A stretch of DNA of 36,024 bases from Chitinophagaceae bacterium (GCA_947451985.1 CANGBQ010000004.1:1-36024), one strand, 5' to 3'. Counted from the stretch's first letter, positions 16,310-24,252 are shown. Program-made: numbers and translations. The notes: generated by a model from the letters alone, not told the origin.

Positions 16310-16334
16310 TATCTTTGACCGTCTTGTAAAGATA
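16310..16334. promoter_or_regulatory. face-to-face -7 elements of the SDR and HAD genes
   Basis: The plus strand has TATCTTTG at 16310-16317, an exact TAnnTTTG, leading to the HAD start at 16354. The minus strand has TATCTTTA at 16334-16327, one mismatch from consensus, leading to the SDR start at 16282. The two point towards each other only 9 bases apart, so the promoters would overlap and probably compete. An upstream TTG for the plus promoter exists (16293-16295) but the 14-base spacing is short. Confidence 0.4.
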
Positions 16335-16353
16335 AACAAGCTTCAAGGATAAA

Positions 16354-17067
16354 TTGAATAGATTGCCCAGAAGATACAAACACGTTTTTTTTGATTTGGA
16401 TCATACCCTTTGGGATTTTGATACCAATGCGCAACATAGTTTGCACGACCTGTATCATGAATTTGAGCTTCATGCTACTGTAACGCCAGACTTTGAGGCA
16501 TTCTATTCGAAATATATTTATCACAATAAAATACTGTGGGACCGCTACCAGAAAGGATTCATCAGCGTAGATGAATTAAAATGGAAAAGAATGTGGAGAA
16601 CCCTGCTAGAATACAAAATAGGAGATGAAAAGCTAGCAAAAGCACTGAGTGTTCGTTTTTTGGAAATTTTGCCTACAAAAAATAAATTGTTTCCTTATAC
16701 CATCGAGATTTTAGAATACTTACAAGAAAAAAAATACCAGCTTCATTTAATCACGAACGGATTCGAAAAAACCCAGTGGAACAAGTTGCGTAACAGCAAT
16801 ATTGAAAAGTATTTCTCTCAAGTCATTACCTCAGAGAGGAGCAATTCAGTAAAGCCAGAAAAAGAAATATTTGAATTTGCCCTTCAACAAGCAGGCGCCA
16901 CAATTCAGGAATCCATCATGATTGGAGACAACCTGGATGCAGACATTCAAGGAGCAATCAACGTCGGGATGGACAGCATTTTTGTAAATCACATTAGCGT
17001 GTCCGCCCATATACAACCTACCTATACCATAGCTCATTTGCAAGAACTAGAAGCAATACTTAAATAG
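16354..17067 (+). CDS. HAD-family noncanonical pyrimidine nucleotidase, YjjG type
   Basis: The product is 237 aa, beginning with TTG (16354, or a second TTG at 16363); no ATG precedes the catalytic motif. HAD motif I is FFDLDHTLWDFD, with nucleophile Asp14 and Asp16. Motif II is the LITNG segment, motif III the Lys in SVKPEKEIFEFAL, and motif IV is MIGDNLDADIQGA. An alpha-helical cap lies between residues 20 and 100. YjjG-like enzymes hydrolyse nucleoside monophosphates, including non-canonical pyrimidines, as house-cleaning phosphatases. AGGA a few bases upstream of the TTG could serve as ribosome-binding site. Confidence 0.88.
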   Translation: MNRLPRRYKHVFFDLDHTLWDFDTNAQHSLHDLYHEFELHATVTPDFEAFYSKYIYHNKILWDRYQKGFISVDELKWKRMWRTLLEYKIGDEKLAKALSVRFLEILPTKNKLFPYTIEILEYLQEKKYQLHLITNGFEKTQWNKLRNSNIEKYFSQVITSERSNSVKPEKEIFEFALQQAGATIQESIMIGDNLDADIQGAINVGMDSIFVNHISVSAHIQPTYTIAHLQELEAILK

Positions 17068-17070
17068 ATG

Positions 17071-17101
17071 AAAATAAAAAACCTCCTTGTGCAGGAGGTT
17101 T
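17071..17101 (-). terminator. intrinsic terminator of the small Cys-rich gene
   Basis: A 9-bp perfect stem (17079-17087 with 17093-17101) encloses a 5-base loop. On the minus strand it is followed by a run of T (TTTTTTATTTTC), so it fits the minus-strand gene at 17124-17279. It could also weakly terminate the HAD gene from the other side, where the tail is only TTTAATC. Confidence 0.8.
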
Positions 17102-17123
17102 AATCAATACTGTAGGAAGCAAA

Positions 17124-17279
17124 TTACATTTCAGTAGTTTTTTTGTCTTTGCTGCAAGGCTTTCCTTTGCAACAAGATTTTCCTTTAGCACATTTTTTAT
17201 TTTTTCCTTTGTCTGTATTGGCAAAAGAAACACCGCTGATCAACAAAGCAGCAGTAGCAAACAATAATACCTTTTTCAT
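17124..17279 (-). CDS. small secreted Cys/Lys-rich protein, 51 aa
   Basis: An ATG at 17279 opens 51 codons ending in TAA at 17124. Residues 1-20 (MKKVLLFATAALLISGVSFA) are a textbook signal peptide. The mature part of about 31 residues holds 11 or 12 Lys and four Cys, at 30, 36, 37 and 42, arranged CAKGKSCCKGKPC. A strong minus-strand terminator follows 22 bases after the stop, supporting real expression. I do not know the function. The Cys spacing could bind metal or form disulfides, and I recall similar short proteins in Chitinophagaceae, but neither point is tested. It lies between the HAD gene and psd. Confidence 0.75.
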   Translation of the reverse strand: MKKVLLFATAALLISGVSFANTDKGKNKKCAKGKSCCKGKPCSKDKKTTEM

Positions 17280-17366
17280 AATGATTGATTTTGATTGATT
17301 AATTAGAGTGAAATTACTTAAAAAAGGGCGAAAAAATCAAAATTTACACTTTTGAATATGCAGCCA

Positions 17367-18023
17367 TTATAAGGTAGCAATGACAGTTACACCTCCCTGA
17401 ACTACCTGGTTCAACCCTACCTGCAACTGCGTTCCCAAGGGCAAAAGAAGGTCTACCCGGCTTCCAAATTTGATGAAGCCTAGCTCCTCACCTTGCTTTG
17501 CCTGTTGCCCTATAGTTGCATAATTAACAATTCTTTTGGCCAAGGCGCCGGCGATCTGCTTCACCAACACTTCTGTAGTGCCTTTTTTGATCACCGCGGA
17601 ATGGCGTTCATTTTCAGTGGAAGATTTAGGATTCCAGGCTACTAAATATTTTCCCTTGTGGTATTGATTGTAGACAATCTCTCCACTCAGGGGATACCGA
17701 TTGACATGAACGTTGGCAGGACTCATAAAAATAGAAACCTGCAATCTTTTTTCTTTGAAATACTCGTTATCAAATGTCTCCTCTATCACTACCACTTTTC
17801 CATCGGCAGGAGCAATGATACAATTGTCCTGAATAGTCAGCTGTCGAGCGGGGATTCTGAAAAAAGAAACAATAAATAAAAACAATACAACAGAAAGAAA
17901 TAGAAATAGCCAGCAAAACCAATGACCGATCGTGGGACAAGCCCAGCAAGCTACAAAATTGAGCGCCGTAAGAACAATAGCGGTTATAGCAATGGTTGCA
18001 TATCCTTCTTTGTGAATAGTCAT
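17367..18023 (-). CDS. psd: phosphatidylserine decarboxylase family protein
   Basis: The product is 218 aa from the ATG at 18023. It decarboxylates phosphatidylserine to phosphatidylethanolamine at the inner membrane. Two hydrophobic segments (about residues 9-30 and 36-55) anchor it. The substrate-region motif SPANVHVNRYPLSG (101-114) is present. The self-cleavage site that makes the pyruvoyl cofactor is Gly187-Ser188 in FIKFGSRVD. The short length matches the compact Psd form found in Bacteroidota. An upstream extension of 57 codons in the open frame overlaps cdsA and is rejected. A TAnnTTTG element lies just upstream. Confidence 0.94.
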   Translation of the reverse strand: MTIHKEGYATIAITAIVLTALNFVACWACPTIGHWFCWLFLFLSVVLFLFIVSFFRIPARQLTIQDNCIIAPADGKVVVIEETFDNEYFKEKRLQVSIFMSPANVHVNRYPLSGEIVYNQYHKGKYLVAWNPKSSTENERHSAVIKKGTTEVLVKQIAGALAKRIVNYATIGQQAKQGEELGFIKFGSRVDLLLPLGTQLQVGLNQVVQGGVTVIATL

Positions 18024-18040
18024 ATCGAACGTTTGAGTCG

Positions 18041-18048
18041 CAAATGTA
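18041..18048 (-). promoter_or_regulatory. Bacteroidota -7 promoter element (TACATTTG) for psd
   Basis: On the minus strand these bases are an exact TAnnTTTG match 17 bases before the psd ATG at 18023, in the 52-base gap after cdsA. The position supports the short psd start. psd could still be read through from cdsA. Confidence 0.4.
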
Positions 18049-18075
18049 CTAACAGAAGGGCAGAATAATAATCTC

Positions 18076-18786
18076 TTATAAAAATAATTGAACGTATAGC
18101 CATACAAAGGGCGTGGCAAGCAATAAGGAATCAAACCGATCCAGAAAACCTCCATGACCCGGCATGAAATGTCCGCTGTCTTTAATGTTGGCAAGTCTTT
18201 TCAGTTTGCTTTCAAAAAGATCGCCCACAGTTCCGGTAACAGATGCGATGGCAGCAATCAACACCCAATGTATCCAATGAATCGATTGCAGGAAAGCCAG
18301 GTTGCTGCACAACCAGCCAATGATGGCCACACTTAACACAATGCCTCCAATGGTGCCTTCCCAAGTTTTCTTAGGAGAAATAACAGAAAAAGGAGTTTTG
18401 CCAATAAGCGACCCCACCAGGTATGCCATGGTATCATTGATCCAAATGGAAAAAACGATAACACAAGGTAAAATCGGTAAGTAGGCATCTATCCCACTTT
18501 GTATGTCTTTGGTATGGTACAAATAAAACTGCCCTCGCATTCCCAGATCAACCAGCAACATCAAGGGCAAAATAATGTACACCAGTGCCAAGGGTAAAAA
18601 ATAATAAAAGTGATTACCAGCAATGAGTTTTGCTATTTTACTAAGTTCATATAACGCACCCAATAGTACGATGGTGAACAAAGTAAGAAACAAATAGCCG
18701 TTGAGCAACAGTCCCGACAACATCACCAAAGAAAAAATGATGGCAGTGAGTGAACGGGTTTTCAATGTCTGAATATGTATAGCCAA
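18076..18786 (-). CDS. cdsA: phosphatidate cytidylyltransferase
   Basis: The product is 236 aa, starting with TTG at 18786; a second TTG at 18765 is possible and no ATG is available near the N terminus. It makes CDP-diacylglycerol from phosphatidate and CTP in the inner membrane. Several transmembrane segments are visible from residue 10 onward. The complete CdsA signature is present near the C terminus: SKLKRLANIKDSGHFMPGHGGFLDRFD. It begins 5 bases after the stop of the CPBP gene. psd, which uses phosphatidylserine derived from its product, lies immediately downstream, so the two form a phospholipid block. Confidence 0.95.
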   Translation of the reverse strand: MAIHIQTLKTRSLTAIIFSLVMLSGLLLNGYLFLTLFTIVLLGALYELSKIAKLIAGNHFYYFLPLALVYIILPLMLLVDLGMRGQFYLYHTKDIQSGIDAYLPILPCVIVFSIWINDTMAYLVGSLIGKTPFSVISPKKTWEGTIGGIVLSVAIIGWLCSNLAFLQSIHWIHWVLIAAIASVTGTVGDLFESKLKRLANIKDSGHFMPGHGGFLDRFDSLLLATPFVWLYVQLFL

Positions 18787-18791
18787 TGGAA

Positions 18792-19781
18792 TTAGTTTGA
18801 TGTAAGAGGATTGCCGTTAGGTTCATGAATCAGCAGCGCTTGTTCACGGGTATAAATGTTCATTTTGTTGGTTTCGGAGTGCTTGTCTAATAATTTAAAG
18901 AAGACAACCAATATTCCAATGGCAAGTAAGCCGACCCACCAGTCAACCTTCGGATCCAATTCACTTACGTCCAATTTCGCTTTTTTAGCACTCAATAAAA
19001 ACATTTGTGAAACAGCAATAGCATTGTTTAAAAAATGGGCGATGATATTGATCCAAATATTTTTGGTTTTAAAATAAATAAGACCCAAAACAAAACCAAG
19101 GATGGCTCGACTCACAAACAAATACACTGATAAATGGATAAAACTAAAAATAAGGGCAGTCACTAAGATTCCCAAAAAGGGATTTTTCCACCATTTCACC
19201 AGGATGTTTTGTAGAGCGCCTCTGAAAAAAACTTCTTCAAACATGGCAGGAAAAAAAGCCATGATGACCAATGCCAAAATATATTCAGGGATACTTTTTA
19301 AGTTACTCAGCAAAACTACTTGTTCGTTGTAAGCGGCTTCTAGGCTTTTGCCCAATGCATTCAATGCAGGAAACAGCGCTATCACTTTTTTGGACAACTC
19401 TTGTAGTGGCATGGCCAGCAGGTTGGCCATGAATATGAGTAAAAAACCAATCGCTACCTGGTAAAGATTCAAATACTTGTTAAAGCCCAGCCAGAATGGA
19501 TTTTTGCCATTGCACACCCATGAATACAACGCAGCAGGAATAAACAACACACACAAAGTACCCACTACCTGCAACATTCTAGAGGCGGAAACATTGGCCG
19601 GATCTTTGAGCGCCTCCAACATGGCTGTCCCTATTTGTGAAAGGGGGGTTCCGGGAGGCACAATGGAAAAACCAATCACCACTTGCAGCACAGTGGTCAG
19701 CATCAATCCCGCACCCAGAAACAGTAACAACATGCCCAATTGACCAACTCCTGTGTAACCTTTATTGCTTTTGTATTGCAT
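18792..19781 (-). CDS. CPBP-family intramembrane metalloprotease
   Basis: The product is 329 aa from the ATG at 19781; the 97-codon N-terminal extension of the open frame is antisense to dusB and is rejected. About eight hydrophobic segments are visible. Motif 1 is FEEVFFRG (Glu182, Glu183, Arg187), motif 2 is FSFIH (His216) and motif 3 is IIAHFLNNA (His249, Asn253), the full set of CPBP (Abi/CAAX protease) catalytic residues. Members process prenylated or bacteriocin-related substrates or act in envelope stress; the substrate here is unknown. It is the first gene of a run with cdsA and psd. Confidence 0.92.
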   Translation of the reverse strand: MQYKSNKGYTGVGQLGMLLLFLGAGLMLTTVLQVVIGFSIVPPGTPLSQIGTAMLEALKDPANVSASRMLQVVGTLCVLFIPAALYSWVCNGKNPFWLGFNKYLNLYQVAIGFLLIFMANLLAMPLQELSKKVIALFPALNALGKSLEAAYNEQVVLLSNLKSIPEYILALVIMAFFPAMFEEVFFRGALQNILVKWWKNPFLGILVTALIFSFIHLSVYLFVSRAILGFVLGLIYFKTKNIWINIIAHFLNNAIAVSQMFLLSAKKAKLDVSELDPKVDWWVGLLAIGILVVFFKLLDKHSETNKMNIYTREQALLIHEPNGNPLTSN

Positions 19782-19806
19782 ACGCCGTTTATTAATTGTA
19801 ATTTTG
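19776..19806 (+). promoter_or_regulatory. dusB promoter, TTG-N20-TAATTTTG
   Basis: TTG at 19776-19778 is followed after 20 bases by TAATTTTG at 19799-19806, matching both Bacteroidota promoter boxes at good spacing. The -33 box overlaps the first codons of the divergent CPBP gene. The dusB ATG at 19831 follows with a leader of about 20 bases. Confidence 0.6.
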
Positions 19807-19830
19807 CAGTTGCAATATACAAAGAATGCC

Positions 19831-20868
19831 ATGCCCAACATAGGACCTATACAATTGCCCCCTTTTCCGCTTTTATTAGCACCGATGGAAGATGTCAGTG
19901 ATCCTCCATTCAGGGCGGTGTGCAAAGACAATGGCGCCGATGTAATGTATAGTGAATTTATCAGCAGTGAGGGACTAATAAGGGATGCTATTAAAAGCAA
20001 ACAAAAACTGGATTTCAGCGAAGAAGAAAGGCCCTTTGGCATACAGATATTTGGAGGAGATGAAGAAGCCATGTCGTTGAGTGCTAAAATTTGCGAAACG
20101 GTTCAACCCGATTTGGTAGATATTAATTTTGGCTGTCCGGTGAAAAAAGTAGTGAGTAAAGGTGCCGGCGCCGGCGTATTGAAAGATATTGATTTGATGG
20201 TACGCTTAACCGAAGCAGTTGTCAAAAGCACTCAGCTGCCTGTCACTGTCAAAACAAGACTAGGCTGGGATGAACAATCAAAAAACATTGAAGAAGTAGC
20301 AGAAAGATTACAAGACGTGGGGGTGCAGGCATTGTCCATTCATGGACGGACAAGGGCTCAATTATACAAAGGCGAAGCCGACTGGACCTTGATAGGGAAA
20401 GTTAAAAACAATCCCCGGATACACATTCCTATTTTCGGTAATGGCGATATCGACAGCGCCCAAAAAGCCTTCGAATATAAAAACAGGTATGGTATTGATG
20501 GCATCATGATTGGAAGAGCTGCCATCGGTTATCCATGGATATTCAGAGAAATAAAATCTTACTTAGAAGACAAAACCATTCTTGCCCCGCCTACACTTGA
20601 AGAGCGAATTGCCGTGTGTAAAAAACATTTGCATAAATCCTTGGAATGGAAAGGGCCGATTGTGGGCATAAACGAAATGCGCAGACATTATACCAATTAT
20701 TTAAAAGGGTTGCCGGGTATTAAAGAATTCCGATACAAGTTAGTTACCCTCACCGATCCACAGGCCATCAATGAAGTGCTGGATCAAATCAGTGCACATT
20801 ACAAGGACTATCAATTTCAGCATACACCGATTGAAATCATTGATTACCACCAGAAATGCCCATTGTAA
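19831..20868 (+). CDS. dusB: tRNA-dihydrouridine synthase
   Basis: The product is 345 aa from the ATG at 19831, downstream of the promoter; the longer open frame from 19765 is not used. It is an FMN-dependent TIM-barrel enzyme that reduces uridine to dihydrouridine in tRNA with NADPH. Landmarks are LLLAPMEDVSDPPFR (14-28), QIFGG, the catalytic Cys102 in DINFGCPVKKVVSKGAGAG, the LSIHGRTRAQLYKGEADW block, FGNGDIDS and MIGRAAIGYPWIF. This pattern fits DusB rather than DusA or DusC. It converges on the glutathione peroxidase gene with 48 bases between and no obvious terminator. Confidence 0.95.
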   Translation: MPNIGPIQLPPFPLLLAPMEDVSDPPFRAVCKDNGADVMYSEFISSEGLIRDAIKSKQKLDFSEEERPFGIQIFGGDEEAMSLSAKICETVQPDLVDINFGCPVKKVVSKGAGAGVLKDIDLMVRLTEAVVKSTQLPVTVKTRLGWDEQSKNIEEVAERLQDVGVQALSIHGRTRAQLYKGEADWTLIGKVKNNPRIHIPIFGNGDIDSAQKAFEYKNRYGIDGIMIGRAAIGYPWIFREIKSYLEDKTILAPPTLEERIAVCKKHLHKSLEWKGPIVGINEMRRHYTNYLKGLPGIKEFRYKLVTLTDPQAINEVLDQISAHYKDYQFQHTPIEIIDYHQKCPL

Positions 20869-20916
20869 CTGTTTGATACATTGAATGCAGAGGAAAAAAT
20901 TGCAAAGAATCTAAAG

Positions 20917-21603
20917 TCATCGATCAAGCCCCAAAGCTTCTTTCATTTCCTTTCCCAATGGAGGGACCCCCGATTCAAAAAAATGTGTTAGAACGCCTTC
21001 TTCATTCACAATGTACTTGCAAAAATTCCAGGTAGGCGCTTGATCATTCCAGCCATTAAAATTTTTATGGGTGAGCCATTTGTATATTTCTTCTTGCTGT
21101 TCTTTTTTCACCACCACTCCTTTCATTGACAATGGAAACGTAACGCCGTAATTTTTCTTGCAAAAAGAAGCGATGCTTGCATCTGTCCCCTTCTCTTGAT
21201 GCTGAAAATCATTGGCAGGAAATCCAATGACGACAATGTTGTTGTATTGATCATATAGTTTTTGTAGCGCTTCGTACTGCGCCGTAAAACCACAATCAGA
21301 AGCCGTGTTCACCAATACAATCTTTTTTCCTTTTAAAGATGACAATGGCAGTTGGCTGCTGTCGTTGAGTAAAAGGGTATAGGAATAGAAATCAACCAAT
21401 GGTTGAATCTTATCGACATTAGCAGCAGAGGCTTTTTTGCCCGACTTCATGATCAAAGGATAAAAAGCCTTTAATATTTTTTGTCTGGTTGTCATTTGTT
21501 TAGAATTTTTGTTGGCTACTGTCACATAGATAGTAGCGCCAGTAAATAAAGCGCACAATACAATAATGGTTTTCATCGTCCAATGAAATTTAGTAATAGT
21601 CAT
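20917..21603 (-). CDS. membrane-anchored glutathione peroxidase-type peroxidase
   Basis: The product is 228 aa from the ATG at 21603, which overlaps nothing and starts one base after the upstream stop (TAA-T-ATG). A hydrophobic segment at about 11-30 is an anchor or signal. The peroxidatic Cys104 is in NTASDCGFTAQY, and Gln and Trp of the GPx active site are present (QHQEKG, TWNF). A second Cys148 in FCKKNYGVTFP matches the resolving Cys of thioredoxin-dependent GPx. The Cys of the usual FPCNQF motif is Ala130. So this is probably a thioredoxin-dependent lipid-hydroperoxide peroxidase facing the periplasm. It is translationally linked to the aldehyde dehydrogenase. Confidence 0.88.
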   Translation of the reverse strand: MTITKFHWTMKTIIVLCALFTGATIYVTVANKNSKQMTTRQKILKAFYPLIMKSGKKASAANVDKIQPLVDFYSYTLLLNDSSQLPLSSLKGKKIVLVNTASDCGFTAQYEALQKLYDQYNNIVVIGFPANDFQHQEKGTDASIASFCKKNYGVTFPLSMKGVVVKKEQQEEIYKWLTHKNFNGWNDQAPTWNFCKYIVNEEGVLTHFFESGVPPLGKEMKEALGLDR

Positions 21604-21604
21604 A

Positions 21605-22978
21605 TTAACCAATAAGCTTTTTGAAGAGGCCAAGCTTGCCTTTGAAAGGAGGATATTTCATCGCCGGATCAAACCATGTGGGCGTTTTCAAAATAGATTT
21701 TTGATGACTGAAAGTATCAAAAGTATGTTTACCCTGGTACCCACCTATTCCGCTGAATCCTCGACCACCAAAAGGCAGGTGGTGATTGGTCAAATGCCAT
21801 ACTGTATTGTTGACACAGCCGCCGCCAAATGGCACCCGTTCTAACCATTGCTTTTCCACTGAGGCAGAGGAAGTGAACACATACAAGGCCAATGGATTCT
21901 TATTGGCAGCAATTATTTTCATGGCTTCTTCGCGTGTCTTAAAAGTCAAAATAGGCAAAAGTGGGCCGAAAATTTCTTCCTGCATAATGCGGCTGTCCAT
22001 TCGTACTTGATCCATCAAGGTTGGCTCAATAAACAATTGACTTCGATCTGTTTTACCGCCCTGCAAAATATTCCCATCAGACAGATATTGGACAATCCGG
22101 TCGAATTGTTTTTCATTGATGATCTTCCCATAATGAGAAACAGACAAAGGATCTTCGGTATAGAATCGTTGGATGGTATTTTTCAGCTGCTGCACCAATT
22201 CGTCCTTCACTGACTCGTGGACCAGTAAATAATCAGGAGCGATGCATATTTGTCCTACGTTGGAAAATTTTGTGACCACAATCCTTTTAGCAGCCACTTG
22301 CAAATTCGCATCTGCTTCAACAATACAAGGACTTTTTCCACCTAGCTCCAAGGTAACTGGAACAAGGTTTTTGGCTGCCAGTTGATAAACGGCTTTGCCC
22401 ACCGTCGTACTGCCGGTAAACAACACATGATCAAATACAAAATGATTCATCATTTCAGGAACCACCACTGCCCCATCACCTTCTACAAACCGAATGTATT
22501 TTGGATCGAATGTTTCTGCGATCATTTTTTTCATGACCGCACTCGTGGCAGGTGCATACTCAGAAGATTTAAGAACCATACAATTCCCTGCAGCAATCGC
22601 ACCCACGGCTGGCTTCAACAGCAATTGAAAAGGATAATTCCAGGGGCTGATGATCAATACCACGCCCAGGGGCTCGGGATAGATATAACTCTTGGACGGA
22701 AAATTCAACAGATTGGTTTTCACTTTGGTCGGCTTCATCCAAGCTTGCAAGTGTTGAATAGCATAGTTGATTTCAGACAACAACATCCCATTTTCAGACA
22801 CCCAGCATTCTTCGGGACTCTTTTTCAAATCAGCATACAGTGCGTGGTAAATTTCTTGTTCATACTTTTCTGTCACCTGTTTCAGCGCCTGCAATTGTTG
22901 TTTTCTGAAGGTATAGGATTGGGTGGCGCCACTTTCGTGAAATAGGCGCATATCTTGTAATTCGTTAACCGAGACCAT
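21605..22978 (-). CDS. NAD(P)-dependent aldehyde dehydrogenase, class 3 type
   Basis: The product is 457 aa, the length of the class 3/fatty aldehyde dehydrogenase group. It oxidises aldehydes to acids. The catalytic residues are Glu211 in LELGGKSP and Cys245 in NVGQICIAPDY. The cofactor region includes ISPWNYPFQLLLKPAVGAIAAGN (110-132) and FTGSTTVGKAV. The C terminus carries FGGRGFSGIGGYQGKHTFDTFSH, as in family members that act on long-chain or aromatic aldehydes. The start is the first ATG, next to a divergent tadA. Its stop is followed by one base and then the peroxidase ATG, pointing to shared handling of lipid peroxidation products. Confidence 0.93.
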   Translation of the reverse strand: MVSVNELQDMRLFHESGATQSYTFRKQQLQALKQVTEKYEQEIYHALYADLKKSPEECWVSENGMLLSEINYAIQHLQAWMKPTKVKTNLLNFPSKSYIYPEPLGVVLIISPWNYPFQLLLKPAVGAIAAGNCMVLKSSEYAPATSAVMKKMIAETFDPKYIRFVEGDGAVVVPEMMNHFVFDHVLFTGSTTVGKAVYQLAAKNLVPVTLELGGKSPCIVEADANLQVAAKRIVVTKFSNVGQICIAPDYLLVHESVKDELVQQLKNTIQRFYTEDPLSVSHYGKIINEKQFDRIVQYLSDGNILQGGKTDRSQLFIEPTLMDQVRMDSRIMQEEIFGPLLPILTFKTREEAMKIIAANKNPLALYVFTSSASVEKQWLERVPFGGGCVNNTVWHLTNHHLPFGGRGFSGIGGYQGKHTFDTFSHQKSILKTPTWFDPAMKYPPFKGKLGLFKKLIG

Positions 22979-22983
22979 TGTTG

Positions 22984-22991
22984 TAAATTTG
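22984..22991 (+). promoter_or_regulatory. Bacteroidota -7 promoter element (TAAATTTG) for tadA
   Basis: This is an exact TAnnTTTG match 22 bases before the tadA ATG at 23014, in the 35-base divergent gap with the aldehyde dehydrogenase. It leaves little room for the other gene's promoter, for which I see no clear match. Confidence 0.45.
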
Positions 22992-23013
22992 TTCTAAAGT
23001 TACACAAGAATTG

Positions 23014-23451
23014 ATGAGCGATGAACAATATATGAAGCTTGCATTGGCAGAAGCACAGAAGGCCTTCAACAAAGAGGAAGTGCCTGTGGGTGCAATTGTG
23101 GTAATGAACAATACGGTGATTGCCAAAGCTCATAACCAGGTAGAGTTACTGAAAGACAGTACGGCCCATGCAGAAATTCTGGCCATCACCACTGCTTTTC
23201 AGTTTCTGGGAAGCAAGTATTTGCCCGAAGCCACCCTTTATGTGACCCTGGAACCCTGCTTGATGTGCAGTGGAGCCCTCTACTGGAGCAAAATTGGTCG
23301 CATCGTATTTGGAGCATTTGATGAAAAAAACAGCTATCGAAGATGCACCGATACCAACACTCCTTTTCATCCAAAAACAGAAATTACGGGGGGCGTCATG
23401 GAAACAGAATGCGCGGAATTGATGAAAACATTTTTTCAGCGACTGCGCTAG
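23014..23451 (+). CDS. tadA: tRNA adenosine(34) deaminase
   Basis: The product is 145 aa. It converts wobble adenosine 34 to inosine in tRNA. The zinc site is complete: His52-Ala-Glu54 (HAE) and Pro81-Cys82-x-x-Cys85 (PCLMC). The N-terminal MSDEQYMKLALAEAQKAFNKEEVPVGAIVV segment is typical. I take the ATG at 23014 in preference to the TTG one codon upstream. A generic nucleoside deaminase such as guanine deaminase cannot be entirely ruled out, but length and motif context fit TadA. sodA follows after 127 bases. Confidence 0.9.
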   Translation: MSDEQYMKLALAEAQKAFNKEEVPVGAIVVMNNTVIAKAHNQVELLKDSTAHAEILAITTAFQFLGSKYLPEATLYVTLEPCLMCSGALYWSKIGRIVFGAFDEKNSYRRCTDTNTPFHPKTEITGGVMETECAELMKTFFQRLR

Positions 23452-23472
23452 GTCATTTTTTTAATGTGAATT

Positions 23473-23485
23473 AAGGTTTAACCTT
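23473..23485. repeat. 13-bp palindrome upstream of sodA
   Basis: Bases 23473-23485 read AAGGTTTAACCTT, a perfect inverted repeat around a central base. It lies about 70 bases before the putative sodA -7 element, between tadA and sodA. It could be an operator or chance; it is too AT-rich and lacks a T tract for a terminator. Confidence 0.25.
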
Positions 23486-23552
23486 GTTAGTCTCCGCCAA
23501 CAGAATGCCTAAACAGCCGGTGATTTGATCTGCGTTCAACACAAATAAATAT

Positions 23553-23560
23553 TACCTTCG
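23553..23560 (+). promoter_or_regulatory. possible -7 element (TACCTTCG) for sodA
   Basis: It has one mismatch from TAnnTTTG and lies 18 bases before the sodA ATG at 23579. A TTG upstream (23525-23527) has over-long spacing. It is the best candidate in the 127-base gap. Confidence 0.3.
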
Positions 23561-23578
23561 CAAATAAAAAAACTACTC

Positions 23579-24184
23579 ATGTCATTTACATTAGCCCCAT
23601 TACCTTACGCACACGAAGCATTGGAACCGCACATTGATGCACAAACCATGCAGATACACCACGGCAAGCACCATCAAGCATATGTTGACAACCTGAACAA
23701 AGCCATTGCAGGCACGGCTCACGAAAACAACAGTTTGGAGGAGTTGATTCAACAAGCAGGAAGCATCAGTGCTGCCGTTCGGAACAATGGTGGTGGTCAT
23801 TGGAATCATACTTTTTTCTGGGCCAGCATGGCGCCCCATGCAGGTGGAGCACCTTCCGGAAAATTAGCCGAAGCCATCGATAGCGCTTTTGGATCGTTTG
23901 ACGCTTTCAAAGAAAAATTCAGCCAAGCCGGCATGACCCGCTTTGGAAGTGGATGGGCATGGTTGATTGTTAAAGAAGGAAAATTAGAGATCTGCTCTAC
24001 CCCCAATCAAGACAATCCCCTAATGGATGTGGCAGAAGTTAAGGGCACACCTATCTTGGGTGCCGATGTATGGGAACACGCTTATTATTTGAAATATCAA
24101 AATAGAAGAGCAGATTACCTTTCTGCATTCTGGAATGTAGTGAATTGGAAAGTGGTGGAAGAAAGAATGAATGCCGCCTTATAA
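23579..24184 (+). CDS. sodA: superoxide dismutase, Fe/Mn type
   Basis: The product is 201 aa. It dismutates superoxide to oxygen and peroxide; with no signal peptide it is cytosolic. Metal ligands are His27 (QIHHGKHH), His77 ([11 protein letters not shown]), Asp163 and His167 ([10 protein letters not shown]). The second-sphere Gln is at Gln144 (STPNQDNP), and Gly occupies the alternative position near residue 72-73, which favours Mn or cambialistic use over strict Fe. The terminal [12 protein letters not shown] block is canonical. A strong terminator follows. It sits beside tadA but is probably transcribed alone. Confidence 0.95.
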   Translation: MSFTLAPLPYAHEALEPHIDAQTMQIHHGKHHQAYVDNLNKAIAGTAHENNSLEELIQQAGSISAAVRNNGGGHWNHTFFWASMAPHAGGAPSGKLAEAIDSAFGSFDAFKEKFSQAGMTRFGSGWAWLIVKEGKLEICSTPNQDNPLMDVAEVKGTPILGADVWEHAYYLKYQNRRADYLSAFWNVVNWKVVEERMNAAL

Positions 24185-24201
24185 GATCATTTGAATTTGA
24201 C

Positions 24202-24245
24202 AGGCCTCAGGTTTTGTATGCGCAATACATATCTGGGGCCTTTTT
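24202..24245 (+). terminator. intrinsic terminator of sodA
   Basis: Bases 24202-24210 (aggcctcag) pair with 24233-24241 (ctggggcct) with one G-T wobble. A smaller inner stem, TGTAT (24215-24219) with ATACA (24225-24229), sits in the loop. Five T follow at 24241-24245. It separates sodA from the convergent yidD. Confidence 0.75.
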
Positions 24246-24252
24246 GTATGTA

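Noticed and set aside
18024-18194. N-terminal extension of psd
   Set aside because: It overlaps the cdsA 3' end in another frame and precedes a promoter element; the ATG at 18023 gives the family's usual length.
19782-20072. N-terminal extension of the CPBP protease frame
   Set aside because: The extra 97 codons are antisense to dusB, low in hydrophobic order and precede a good ATG at 19781; the dusB promoter lies here.
22382-22945. 187-codon plus-strand frame
   Set aside because: It is fully antisense to the aldehyde dehydrogenase gene, which has intact catalytic motifs; the translation resembles no family.
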